Shown here: positions 47,913-60,300 of the stretch, piece after piece
Numbering within the stretch: the stretch's first letter is position 1
Layout: every line of letters starts with the position of its first letter
Assembly: GCA_905182985.1 (NCBI GenBank)
Contig: CAJJDN010000025.1
Span: forward strand, 575,213-639,212
Origin: Paramecium sonneborni
Lineage: Eukaryota; Ciliophora; Oligohymenophorea; Peniculida; Parameciidae
Direction: 5' to 3'
DNA: 64,000 nt
Translations under genes and position numbers: made by a program
Notes under the pieces: generated by a model
Told to the model about the DNA's origin: nothing
What the model saw: the letters and a program-made list of their open reading frames with translations, nothing else
Databases searched by the model: none

Positions 47913-49606
47913 TCATATTATTTTCTTGGGAATAAGAAGATTATTGGATGTGACAATATTATTTTTGGGTGAAATCACTAAGTTTGTAAAATTATTTCTT
48001 CCATAAAATCTTTATGTATTGATAAGAGGGATTTGAGTTTTATCATAAGTTTCAACTCTATTTCTAAAAGTTCCTGTTTCAAGAGCAGAATCATTATTGA
48101 TTCTATTTAAACCCATAAAAAAAGAAGTTTCTGATTTTCTGAAGGAATTTTACTTAATGAGATGTTTTTATTTTTATTTGATAGGACTAAGGGATATTTA
48201 AGTTGATTCTGTTAATGTAGGTAAAAGTAGTTTATTTGATGAGGGTGCTTTTAAGTGTTTTTTTGGAGATTCAGGGTCTATAGGAATGTTGATTTGTTCA
48301 TTATCAACACTAAATTATTGTTATAATTTAATTTTTTTAAAATCTCTGATTGGTGAGTCATTAGTTTAATTAAGAATAGCATTTAATTGATAATGTTTAC
48401 TTTTGTATGGAATATTATTAAGAGTGCGATAAGATTTTAAGATTTTATTAGGTCTGGAAATTGATAATTTATTAAAGAATTATTAATTTTTAGGACTGTT
48501 ATTATCTTAATAATTTGAATCATAATTATCTTCATCAAATTCAATAATTGATATTTTAAAATCTCCTAAATCAGTTCTTGATTAAATAGGAGATTATTTA
48601 ATTGAATCCTATTAAAGTTAATTTAAAAATAATATAGCTTTTAAGAATAGAAAAATCTAATTAAAATAAAAGTAATACTTTTATTTTTTATTCTTAACAA
48701 ATACCAAATTCTTTTACACTCATAGGAATAGGATGATTAAAATTTCTAGTAATCCATGGATGTAATAAAGCTTATGATGCTGTATATCGAGAATCTTAAT
48801 CATATTATAATAATCTTTAAAGAAGATCTCTTGCTAATGGTGAAGAATGCAAAGGTTATTCATATTTTAAATCAGGGAAACTATTTATAAAATCCTTTTT
48901 AGTTGAAATTCTAGGATAAAATGGATGGATTCCTTGATTGAGTAACATAAATAAAACAATTCCACATGACCACATATCAACAGCTTTATTATATGTTTTA
49001 TTTAAAATTTATTCAGGTGCCATAAATATAAAGGTACCACATTATTAAGAAACTGTTTAATAATAACGAATTTCTGGCATATATTAATAACTTAAACCAA
49101 AATCAGCAATCTTAATACTTGAAAGATCTTTACCATTCAATATTAAGATGTTATCTAATTAATTATTGTGTTTTAATTATTACCTGGTTTAATATCTCGA
49201 TGTATTATTTATTTAGAATGAAGATATTCAATTGCTTCAAATATAGATTTCATTATGCTACTAATTGTTTCTTCATCTAAATTTTATTTCATATAATCAC
49301 TCAAAGAACCACCTCCAGCATATTCCATCACCAAATACTAATTGTTTCCTTATCTAAAATACTATATTTAATATTAACAATCTCAAACCTTATAAAATTT
49401 AATTATGTTTTTGTGTTTCAGACTCTCCATTATTGATGTTTCCTATAATTATGCATCTTACATAGACTAATGTTATTTACACACTATTTTACTTTTATAG
49501 CCACTATTTCTCCTTTGTATAATCCTTTAAACACTTAACCAAATGAACCTTCACCTATTTTCTCTATTATTTTCAACTCCTTTTCTTTCAAAAAATCATG
49601 TTTCAT
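47913..49606 (-). CDS. CAMK/CDPK-like serine/threonine kinase
   Basis: 529 residues. IEKIGEGSFGQVFKGLYKGE (Gly-loop), VAIKSMQ (Lys), VMEYAGGGSLSDYM, IIHRDIKPDNILI, KIADFGLSYQYMP, CGTFIFMAPEQI, DMWSCGIVLFMLL, then DSRYTASQALLHPWI, which is the CAMK-type end of the catalytic domain. All catalytic residues are present. The C-terminal ~230 residues are Ser/Asn/Lys-rich, and I see no EF-hand (no DxDxDG loop), so it is not a canonical CDPK. Four introns (26, 27, 29, 22 nt). Stop 47913-47915. It likely acts in calcium- or stress-type signalling; partner unknown. Confidence 0.88.
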
Positions 49607-49809
49607 ATTTATTATTATAAAATAAAATATATACCATTTAGAAATCTTAAATTTATTTATGTATCATCCAACTCATTTATTAAATCTCATATTATTAATT
49701 ATTTTTACCTATAAATATATTATTCTGATCAATCTGAAGATACACAATTGAAATTAATTCATTATTAAAGACTTGCTCTAAATAAATATATTATTACTAA
49801 TATAATATA

Positions 49810-50358
49810 ATGAGCATTGTCTAATTTAGTTTAGACCCTTCTTTACATACCTCTTAGTTTTATAATTTAGATCTTAATGATAGAACTCAAGACTTTATTC
49901 ATTTTGAACCTATTCATATTACCTCTCAACATAATAAATACTATAACTATAAAAAATAAATAAAACTCTCTCCAACCATCAACTATGATAATAATAATAA
50001 TTCATTAATGTATTACTAAATTCAAATCTAAAAAATGAGAGTGAAAAGGGCCAGATAATAAAGAAGCTCTAAATATCAAAGATTACCTGATTTAGATTGT
50101 AATTCTTATTTAGGAATTATATAACCTACTTCGAAGACTCTAAAAATTACTCAAAGAAAATATTCATAACCTTAGAGATTACCTACAAACTCATTTTGTC
50201 ATTTATCTAATGATAATGAATATTAATCAAATATCTAAACTAAAATTAAAATTCGATTACCTATTATAGAAAAAAATTAAGTCAATAGTTCATGTAGAAG
50301 TTCTTTAAATTGCTGGACAAGAAATAACTCTTATAGTTTATTATATGAAAACTAATGA
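49810..50358 (+). CDS. Hypothetical protein, Asn/Ser/Tyr-rich
   Basis: 182 residues, open from ATG 49810 to TGA 50356 without an intron. Composition is polar and basic (MRVKRARQQRSSKYQRLPDL in the middle), with Ser/Asn-rich ends. No known domain, signal peptide or membrane segment. Higher GC and balanced codons compared with the flanks support a real gene. Confidence 0.6.
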
Positions 50359-50914
50359 TTAAAACTTTATGTTAATAAAATAATCAAATTCCAATTTATC
50401 TTTAAAATAGATTCTTAATAATCTCATAACGTTCTTTTAATTATGTAATAATTTTTGTTTATTAGTTAAGTGAATGAATAATATATAAATAATATTTTTA
50501 TAAATTAGAATCTCACAATTATTGATTTTGCAGAATATCATTAATAATGCTCTTTTTATTTCTCAGTATTATATTAACTCATTATTTTTATTATTTTAGA
50601 ATAATTATCTAAATTCGTCAATTCTGAACTTAAACACTAAAAAGAATTTTAAATTTTAAATCAAGATTATAGGTATTCCTTTAAATAGTTTTTCTACAAA
50701 TTCGAATCCTTTTTAAATGAATTCTCCATTAATTTATGATAAACTACATATAGTTCTAATTATTTATTATAGCATGGATAATTAATATCTAAATAGTACT
50801 TCTCCAGAATTAACTAAGAATGAGCCTATTAATTTAGTAATTTCTTGCTATTCACATTAAAAAGTTGTTTTATTTTTGCTTAAAACATACAAAAAATCAT
50901 AAAATAATAATTAA
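50359..50914. other. Intergenic; frame open into the next gene
   Basis: AT-rich, but the frame of the downstream gene stays open through about 50530-50914 and includes polar, coding-like text (STNSNPFQMNSPLIYDK, MDNQYLNSTSPELTKNEPIN). It could be 5' coding sequence with an unseen start, or chance. Confidence 0.4.
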
Positions 50915-51797
50915 ATGAATCGTATTCATCATTATTAAGGATTAGATAGTCGGTAAAAATCTGGATAAGAAGCCACTGAGCCAGCTTCAACAAACAATAG
51001 GTTTACTAGAAGTTTAGGAAAGAGCAGATCATCTTTTAATATTAGTATTTCTCAATCTATTACAAACTCAATATAAAAGGGAAAATCTTATTACTTGAAT
51101 CATTTAGAAATGTATTATAATATGCATTTAATTGAAATTTTAGCAGGTTAGTTTTTAGTTAATTAAGGGTTTGTCTCCTTTTGATGAAAAAATAGAATTG
51201 CTGAAGAAATTTGAAGAATTGTTCTAACAAATGGTGGATTAATTGAAAGACTTACTATTTCTTATAAAATAAGTTGATTTCGAAGCACCTAACTTTGAAG
51301 AACTATATTAGACTGATGCTGAATATTTCAGTGAGACTGTATACAGAGATATTAAGGTATTTTTATATGGTTATTAAATAGCATTTAGAACAACAACACT
51401 ATGATTTAATTTACACATCTAGTTTAAGATTTTTATCAAATGTTTTAGGATGTCTTGAATTTAATTTCGAAATTGATATTTATGAATTCGATATTCGGAG
51501 TTGGGCATAATAGGGATTAGATCATATTCTAAAATTTAGTGGATTAAGAAGATCATTTCGTTAACCAATTAGTTGTTGTTAAAGATATTGTAAATGCATA
51601 TCTAATTTGTTTAAAAGCAATAGACAAAGACGATGAACAATTCAGCAATTAATAATATAATCGATTATTTGTACTGAATATGATTAAATTTATGTAGCCA
51701 ACTTAATAATCATAATTCTATTCTATATGTTAAAGCTTTTATATATAAAAATAGATTAAATACTAGTAAGAATAATAATAGTAATAAGATATAAATA
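50915..51797 (+). CDS. Hypothetical protein, 3' end unresolved
   Basis: It begins MNRIHHYQGLDSRQKSGQEA and has an alpha-helical middle (SPFDEKIELLKKFEELFQQM, QDFYQMFQDVLNLISKLIFM, FVNQLVVVKDIVNAYLICLK). It ends near a Gln run (QQEQQQQQDININ). Introns inferred: a 40-nt one early (GTATTATAATATGC...GGTTAG) and a 32-nt one (GTATTTTTATATGG...CATTTAG). The frame stays open past 51797 to TGA 52049-52051. That would overlap the antisense phosphatase by ~250 bp, so the true end is probably earlier, through an unseen splice. No family recognised. Confidence 0.6.
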
Positions 51798-52586
51798 TCA
51801 ATTGCATTTTATTTAATTTAATCTTGAAGTCTTTAGTTTCTCTGCAAATTCTTTAATCATATTGTAGGAAACAAAATTAATTTAAGGTTGAAGTTTAGGT
51901 AACTTTCTTCCCTTTTATTTTATTTTTTAATGAATTGTTTTCCTTTCTGAATTTGCACTTTATGAACTATTTGTATTGCATTATTACTATTGTTGTTCAT
52001 TCTACCTTTAAGAGTTAATAAATTATTATTATGGTTAATGTCTTAAACTGATACTTCTAAATTATTAAATTGGAGGACATTTAAATTCTTTATAAACTAC
52101 TTCTGGCATTATTTTAGGTTGAATACAAATCCTTTCATATTGTTTTAATTAGAATGAGAATCCAAAATTTGGGCATATTATTGGTCTCTTTTTTCTAACA
52201 ATATGATAGGCTTTAGAAAAAGGATATTTAAATTTCATCATTATATATGCAATAACAATTGCAGGTGAACGACTAATACCCATTGAACAATGAACTAATA
52301 TTGATCCTTACTATAATGCCTATTCAATAAATTCATTTGTTAATTCAAAATATTAGAATATATCAATATCTGGTTTGTCTTTGATATTAATTATCTTATG
52401 ATTGACTTCTTTATATTTAACATCCATTGAATGAATAATTGACAATACGCTTTTTATATTATTAACTTTTAAATTAACTATATCTAATGCAGCTGAATAA
52501 TCACCAAGCCAGATTGAATTGTTGTTAATTGAAATGATTTCAGATTATGGCCGGTAAGGCTCTAAAAGTCCAAATTTATCAAACAT
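51798..52586 (-). CDS. Dual-specificity protein phosphatase
   Basis: 262 residues, no intron. Catalytic P-loop ILVHCSMGISRSPAIVIAY (HCx5R with Ser after Arg, HCxxGxxRS) at ~102-118. General-acid Asp candidates lie in IKDKPDIDIFQYF. The N-terminal strand reads IWLGDYSAALDI, typical of small DSPs, and VRKKRPIICPNFGFSFQL is the DSP C-terminal helix signature. A Gln-rich ~100-residue tail follows. Known: such enzymes remove phosphate from Tyr and Ser/Thr, often of MAP kinases; a TEY MAPK lies 13 kb away, but nothing links the two. Its first 74 bases are repeated at 53690-53763 by the third contig overlap. Confidence 0.92.
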
Positions 52587-53688
52587 CAATAATATATTAT
52601 AAAATAATTTATAGATTATTTCTAATAATTTAATAGAAATTCAATCCTCTGTTTAAAATAATTATGTAAATGAACTAATTAGAAGAAGTTATAGATAAAT
52701 ATAAAATCTTTTATAACAATCAGATTGATAAATAATAATTGAGGAAAGTGTATAAATGTAAAATGATTAACTTAATACATATTGATTTATGTGCTAAAGA
52801 ATGAATGATTTTTATTTTAGATAATAAATATCCTTAATTTAGAATAGAAATTTTAGATGCAGAAAAAAGAATCTCAGATATTATCTCTGAAAATAAAGAT
52901 AATTAAAATTTGATAACAATCTACTTTGTAAAAGAAATACATGAATTTCTTAACTAACAAGTAAATTAATAAATTACCTCTTAAAGAAGGTTAATTATAA
53001 TCATGGAAAACTGTGAATCTAATTTGTAAAACTTATTGTTCGAAAAAAAAATATTTAATGATGAAGAAATACTAGATTTTTTAAATCAATTTTTATAAGG
53101 ATACAAAGTTCTTTATAATAAATTTATAATTCATAGAAATATCAAACCTGAGAATATACTTGTTAATAAAGTTAATGGAAAAATAATTTATAAATAACTG
53201 ACTTTGGAATTGCAAAAATATGCAAAGCTAATGATTATAATATTTCTAAAATTGGAACCCAGCCTATGCTGCTCCAGAGATAAATGATAGTGTTAAGGAT
53301 GATAATCTAGCAGATCGTTTTAGAAGAATGAAACATATTGACCATTCCAAAAATCAAGTAGATCTCTACTCTGTAAGATATTACCATAAAATAGCTTGGT
53401 ATAATTTTATATTAACTGGTTTTTGGTAAACTTCCATTTTAATCTCAAGATTTTATAATTTTTATCGAAGGTTCATAAAAATAACCGCTTAAACTTTAAG
53501 GAAATTCAGAATATAATCAATATATTGAAAAAATGATTTGTATTACCCTGATTAAAGAATGACTTTTAATGATTTAATAAAACTGGTTGATTCTAAAAAA
53601 AGAATTACTTTAAACAATAATAATATTTATCAAAATAATATTAATAATCATATTCAAAACAATATTAATTTTTAATATTAAAATAATA
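52513..53688. repeat. 1176-bp direct repeat, copy A (probable unmerged contig overlap)
   Basis: Same sequence as 53690-54865 with offset 1177. It includes the start of the phosphatase gene and the kinase pseudogene up to its last codons, and ends at the N at 53689. Confidence 0.9.
52670..53688 (+). pseudogene. Kinase pseudogene, assembly copy A (cut by N)
   Basis: Identical to the copy starting at 53847, with the same defects; truncated at the N just before its stop. Probably the same gene shown twice. Confidence 0.8.
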
Positions 53689-53689
53689 N
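53689..53689. other. Single N: contig join
   Basis: Lies exactly between two identical 1176-bp blocks. Confidence 0.9.
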
Positions 53690-54865
53690 ATTGAATTGTT
53701 GTTAATTGAAATGATTTCAGATTATGGCCGGTAAGGCTCTAAAAGTCCAAATTTATCAAACATCAATAATATATTATAAAATAATTTATAGATTATTTCT
53801 AATAATTTAATAGAAATTCAATCCTCTGTTTAAAATAATTATGTAAATGAACTAATTAGAAGAAGTTATAGATAAATATAAAATCTTTTATAACAATCAG
53901 ATTGATAAATAATAATTGAGGAAAGTGTATAAATGTAAAATGATTAACTTAATACATATTGATTTATGTGCTAAAGAATGAATGATTTTTATTTTAGATA
54001 ATAAATATCCTTAATTTAGAATAGAAATTTTAGATGCAGAAAAAAGAATCTCAGATATTATCTCTGAAAATAAAGATAATTAAAATTTGATAACAATCTA
54101 CTTTGTAAAAGAAATACATGAATTTCTTAACTAACAAGTAAATTAATAAATTACCTCTTAAAGAAGGTTAATTATAATCATGGAAAACTGTGAATCTAAT
54201 TTGTAAAACTTATTGTTCGAAAAAAAAATATTTAATGATGAAGAAATACTAGATTTTTTAAATCAATTTTTATAAGGATACAAAGTTCTTTATAATAAAT
54301 TTATAATTCATAGAAATATCAAACCTGAGAATATACTTGTTAATAAAGTTAATGGAAAAATAATTTATAAATAACTGACTTTGGAATTGCAAAAATATGC
54401 AAAGCTAATGATTATAATATTTCTAAAATTGGAACCCAGCCTATGCTGCTCCAGAGATAAATGATAGTGTTAAGGATGATAATCTAGCAGATCGTTTTAG
54501 AAGAATGAAACATATTGACCATTCCAAAAATCAAGTAGATCTCTACTCTGTAAGATATTACCATAAAATAGCTTGGTATAATTTTATATTAACTGGTTTT
54601 TGGTAAACTTCCATTTTAATCTCAAGATTTTATAATTTTTATCGAAGGTTCATAAAAATAACCGCTTAAACTTTAAGGAAATTCAGAATATAATCAATAT
54701 ATTGAAAAAATGATTTGTATTACCCTGATTAAAGAATGACTTTTAATGATTTAATAAAACTGGTTGATTCTAAAAAAAGAATTACTTTAAACAATAATAA
54801 TATTTATCAAAATAATATTAATAATCATATTCAAAACAATATTAATTTTTAATATTAAAATAATA
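53690..54865. repeat. 1176-bp direct repeat, copy B
   Basis: Second copy of 52513-53688. It begins with a 74-base stub (53690-53763) of the phosphatase 5' end in minus orientation, which is an artefact rather than a gene. Confidence 0.9.
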
Positions 54866-54882
54866 AAATTATGAGAAAATGA
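53847..54882 (+). pseudogene. Serine/threonine kinase pseudogene (HRD changed to HRN)
   Basis: Starts MNQLEEVIDKYKIFYNN. Recognisable blocks: LIIIMENCESNLQNLLFEKK, FIIHRNIKPENILVNKVNGK, then TDFGIAKI, YAAPEI, DLYSLGIILYQLVFGKLPF, and an Asn-rich end. The catalytic Asp of HRD is Asn. Three single-base losses shift the frame: before TDFG (~54372), before YAAPE (~54442) and near the end (~54720). A 30-nt intron, GTGCTAAAG...TTTTAG, and a 22-nt one (GTAAGATATT...ATAG) are still visible. It resembles the repeat kinase at 40407-44423 (IIHKDIKPENILIKNENGK). Inference: a decayed paralogue. Both assembly copies share the defects, so they are unlikely to be random consensus errors. Confidence 0.8.
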
Positions 54883-55415
54883 TAATATGCTATTCAGATT
54901 TCATTCTTTACTAAATCTTAGTATGATAAATAAGTCTTCTAAATGTGAAAATTTACTCAGCAGGATACTTTTAAAGATTAATAAAAAATTAAAAATAATA
55001 TTTTTCATTATGATTTCCAATTTTCTTTTAAGCAAAGAAATCCTTGAAAATACATTAAAAATCATATCCATTACAATATTTATTAATAAACTAGCTAAAT
55101 TTTGAAAGTTTAATTTAAATTAGGAGGATAAATTAATACTACTGATTTATATGAAAAATAGTAAATTATAGAATTGATTTCATAATGGTTCTAATACATT
55201 TTTCTTAATTCAATTGAACTATAATATTTTTGTTTAAGAAAATATAAAATACATAATATTTGATGCTAACATAAGCTAGCATCATATTAAATGATTATTG
55301 TTATAAAATGAACCCAAAGATGACGTGATATAAATATTACTGAAAACATAGTTGTTGAAAGTCTTAATCTAATTCTATTCTTAAAATAATTAATATAAAA
55401 TAAAAATAAAGATAG
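54883..55415. other. Intergenic
   Basis: AT-rich. A 72-codon ORF at 54887-55105 (MLFRFHSLLNLSMIN) ends in TGA but is hydrophobic/Lys-rich low complexity, with no support as a gene. Confidence 0.45.
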
Positions 55416-55955
55416 ATGTAAGGTAATAAGAACAAAAACGCAGCATTGCTATCAATTTACTCTCAGGGATAAAAAATGAGATTAAACTCAACTCCTTTAG
55501 TTATTTCTAATTAATCATCTATAAATAATTTCAGTGCCTAGAGAGTGCAGACTGAATAAAATCGTAGAATTAAAACAATAAGAAGCCAAAGATTTAAGTT
55601 ATATTACAAGTCTGAGAGCAGAGAACCTATTAAATTTTCAAATCACTCGAAAATATCGTCATCTGATTCAAGAAAATAATCAAATTATGATTCTCATGTT
55701 ACAACATCAACTTCGGATAATGAAGACAAAGCTTTAATGATTCATAAAATCATATTTTCTGTAAAGTCTCCACTCTAAAGTTTAAGGTTTTAAGGTTTTA
55801 GTCTTGACAAAAAGCCTTATAACATAGATTTAAATAGAAGGAAAACTCTCAGAAATTCATTATTGACAAACTCATACAAAAAATAAAATTTTCTTATGAC
55901 TGGAAATGAATGTGGATGGTCCAGAAAATCTTCTGAAAGTCTCGTCTTTTAATGA
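55416..55955 (+). CDS. Hypothetical Ser/Arg-rich protein
   Basis: 179 residues, no intron, open from ATG 55416 to TGA 55953-55955 with more GC than the flanks. Very polar: runs such as RRIKTIRSQRFKLYYKSES and SKISSSDSRKQSNYDS, and Ser/Thr-Asp/Glu clusters. No domain recognised; predicted largely disordered. An in-frame downstream Met (MRLNSTPL) is an alternative start. Confidence 0.6.
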
Positions 55956-57309
55956 TGAGACAAGTATAAAATTATTTGTATATAGTGAATATTTGTTTTA
56001 TTCATTTACATTAAAAGAAATATAATCAGTATTCTTATTTTCTAATATTGAATTTGTCTCAATCTTGAAATCCTCTAATTTATCTCAATAGAAATGAATC
56101 TCTTAAGTTACTATGTAGATATTCAATTATTATTAGAACATACAAATATTTATACATATTTTAAATTGTTTCTAAATTGTGAATGAATATCCATAATTAA
56201 ATTACATTGAATTCATTTAATAGAATATGTTTAATATTCATTTAATTGCTCATGCAATTTAAGTAAAAATTCTTAAATTAATTTTATAAAAAAATCAAAA
56301 TAATGTTAAATAGTTCTTGATTTAGATTTCATTTTCTATTTTTTTCTATGACATTTATTGTTTAATTTTTTTTATATTCATTATTTTTCTGAAAAAATTT
56401 TACAAAATTATTTTAATCAATTCAGATAAATATTATATATTATATTCCTGTTCAAATTATTTTTCTTTAAAAAAATGAATGCTATTATTTCCAGATTTTT
56501 CGGAGTATTATTTTTACTTTTAGATTTACAAGTAGAATCAATAAATTTTAAAGAGAATTTCAGTTAAATGAATCTATTTAAGTGAACTTTGTTAATTTAT
56601 AAATCGCCAGAGTGGAAGGCTATATAAATATATTAGTTAGAATTAGCAAAATATTTCATTTAATTTATTATTCTACTAATCCTTAAATTTTACCTTTTTA
56701 CTAAGATGTGCAATTATAAGCATTTGACTCAATAAAAAGATTAGAGTTTATACTATTTGAATATAGACTTATTTTTATTATTGTAAAATGCATATTAATC
56801 TATAATTTTTTTCCCAATAAAATAAATAAATATAATAAAATCAATTTAAATTCTAAAAACATTCTATATAGTTTGTGTTGTCATCATAAAATGAATTCAT
56901 ACTTGAAACTTGATACTGATTTAAACTTTTTTTCTCTATAAATATAATGAGTGCTATTCTTCAAGCTAAATAGACTTTTAGATAAGGATTGCCATAATAT
57001 GATGGAAAAAGTTTTTAAATTCATTATATTGGCAAATTGATCTTTATAGTTTCTTTGAATTTTAAACAATCAATATATTTTATTAACAAAAACAGTTTAA
57101 TTATGTATATTATTTGAATCTTGAACTAAAATCCCAAAGAGTTTCAAAAAAGCATTTCATTTTTCTTAATTTTTCATTTCAGTTAATTACAACAATTTAG
57201 AAAATTTATAGAAGTTTGAAATATTCTCCATCAAATTATGTCTCAAACTTAATAAAATAATCTTAAGCTCTAGATTAATTCACTTGATATAATCTTAATA
57301 ATATTTTTA
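55956..57309. other. Gene-free interval
   Basis: 1.35 kb of very AT-rich DNA. A minus-strand 61-codon ORF (56884-57069, MFKIQRNYKDQFANIMNLKT) with a TGA stop is the only candidate, and I do not count it as a gene. No RNA gene or repeat seen. Confidence 0.5.
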
Positions 57310-60300
57310 ATGGATAAATTAATTATGATTTTCCTTTTTTATTCATGCTTAACAATTATGAATTGTTAACTTAATTCATAGTGGAATACCATCTATAATG
57401 GAATTCATGAGGCTAGGAATATAAATTGTCTTAATGTTAATTGCATTTATGGTTTTAAAGAGTTTTTGACAGGAAGTTCAGCTGTTTTTGTTAATTGTTC
57501 AAGCTCACCATAAACAGCTATTGTATTAAACGATTCCTAAATGTCTGTAATATAAAACTTAACATCCTTGACTCCCTCTGCTCCAAATGCCTATAAATTA
57601 TTGCTAATTGATGTATATTTTACAACTTTGTGGACAGGTGACGAAATAAAAATAAGTTATGATAACTATGATTATCATGTGCTATATACAACAAACAATC
57701 CTTTATAATTTTAAGAAGGATTGTGTGATTTGATTGAATTTGAAATAAAAACATTTTATTTCATCTTACCCTACACATCAAATACTCCAACTTATCTAAT
57801 TTTACAAATCTTTAATCCTTCAATTTAAGCCTTAATTCGAAATGTTCATGTGGGCTTCTTGTCTTGCTATCCTAAGTGTTTATAATGCACTGGACCAAAT
57901 TAAGGAGATTGTTAAGTTTGGGATGTAATATATAGTAGATGCCCAATAAGATAAAGTATACTTTCCAATGGAGTTTGTGTTGATCATTGTCCAATACAAG
58001 GCTCAATAGTCAAATCTTAAAATAGAATATGTGTTGGTTTTTAGCATACATTATTTTTTTAGTCTAATTTAGCAACTTTAAATTTGAATACTTTGTTAAA
58101 TTGGAATGTATTATATGATCCTTAACATTATGATGTTTCTAATAAAAAACTATCTCCTTTCAATTTTGGAGTATTTCGATTTAGGGAAGGGGCTTATATG
58201 GCTGCAAATATCAACTCGGGAAATTACACTATTGGAGTACAAATTTAATTAATTTTTTGTAATCCTACTCCATTAGGGTCAGGAGTTTCTTTTTATATTA
58301 ATTCTACTTATTATGGTTCCACTTACTTTGATGGGACACAATTCAAATATCATAATGTTATTTTAAGAAATATAGGATCTCATCCTAATATTGGAAGTTG
58401 TACAAATAATTAATTTATGGATCTCGAAATGTTTTATCATATTTTTGATAAAAAATTCATTTTTTCAATTCAAGGAAACTTTACGTAAAAAAATAATTCT
58501 AAATAGTCAACCTAATGCTGGTTGGATTCTTAGACTGTTTTCACTTACATCTGGTTACTGCCCTGCTAATTGTATTCTGTGTAATTAAAGATTTAAATGC
58601 CAAACTTGTGCAAATGGCTTCTTCAAACTTGCAGATGCCACTTGTTAATGGGGTTGTCCCTAAGAGAGAATAAATAATGGATATAATTGTATTTAATATG
58701 ACTAAGTTACTAAATGTAATTTAAAATGTCTATTTATTTTAGATTCTAAATTTTTGATTAGAGAGTTTTATGATTTGACAGTAAAAGATACTTTGAACGC
58801 AACTTTTATTTTAGAATCAAGTTCTACAATTGATTTTTAAAAAGGATCAGATATTTTCTGGTCTTATCTTACTAATAAAATTATATTTGGAGGAAAATTT
58901 GTATGGGCCTAATCAAGATTTTCTTAAATATATACTTTAGATCCACATCATTCATTGACAATTTATTTTTAAGTAATTTTTGGTCCTAATTTTCCAAATT
59001 CAATTAGTAATTATTTGTCTTATGAAATAAACAATGGTACAATAAATAAAATAACTAAAACATCATCATTAAATATTGTTGAATAAATCTTAACATATAA
59101 TCCAACTTTAACAATTGCAATATAATGTTATGGGATTAATGTTATAGATTCTTATTGTGGAATATCAAATTATTATATTGTTGTTCATTATTGTAAACCA
59201 TATTGTTATAGATGTTCAAATGAATTAACTTGTGATCAATGGATGCCTTATGATCCAAATATTATAAAAGTTGAATAATCTTAATGTTAATCAAATTAAT
59301 TTTTAGATGAAACAACTTCAACTTGTGAATATTGTCCAAATGAGTGTTTAACATGTTTTAATGAATATGAATGTTTAACATGCAAATCTAATTATAAATT
59401 AGTTATTACAACTTGTATTTTAGATTGTTAACTTAACTAATATTATGATGGTGTTAATTGTTTAGATTGCAATTATAGTTGTAGATAATGTTAATCAATT
59501 AATTACTGTATTCACTGTGAATCTACTTCTTTAAGATATTTATAAGATGGATAATGTTTATGTTATGATGGTTATTATGACTAAATTAATATCTAATAAT
59601 GTCAACCTTGTGATAAATTATGTGCAAAATGCAATGGACCTACTAATAAAAATTGTTAATCATGTATTATTTTAAATAATTTAATAAAAACTGGAAATAC
59701 TTGTGAATGTAGTATTGGATATTATTTTGATGAATTTAAATTAAAATGTCTAAAATGTTCAGATAAATGTGAAACATGTTTTAATTTTTCAAATACATCA
59801 TGTTTATCTTGTTATTCAATTTAATTTAGAATAATAGATGGATTGAATTGTAAATGCTAAAATGGATATTATGATGATAATTCTGATATTTGTATATAAT
59901 GTCCATTTTTGGAAGATTCATTATTATAATAATGTTATAAGATTTGTGGAGATAATTCAATAATATGGTTTAATTCAAATTGTCCATTTGTTATTTGTGG
60001 AAATGGATATAATAATGTAAATAATCAATGTTTACCAATATGTGGTGATTTAATAATTGTAGCAGAAGAAGATTGTGATGATGGTAATTCTATTTAATTT
60101 GATGGATGTCATAATTGTAGATTTTAATGTCCTGCTTAATGTACAACTTGTAATTCTATAACATAATTTCCATGTTCTGATGTTTGTGGAGATGGAATTG
60201 TAAGTGGATTAGAAGAATGTGATGATTCTCATCCAATTTAATTAGATTCATGTTATTAATGTAAATTTTAATGTTAACCATAATGTACAAGATGTAACAG

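Noticed and set aside
50690..50710. tRNA T-arm-like ATTCGAATCC
   Set aside because: No matching acceptor, D-arm or A-box could be found at tRNA spacing.
56884..57069. Minus-strand 61-codon ORF ending in TGA
   Set aside because: Composition is nearly coding-like, but there is no domain, no neighbour logic and no intron evidence; kept only as a note in the intergenic entry.
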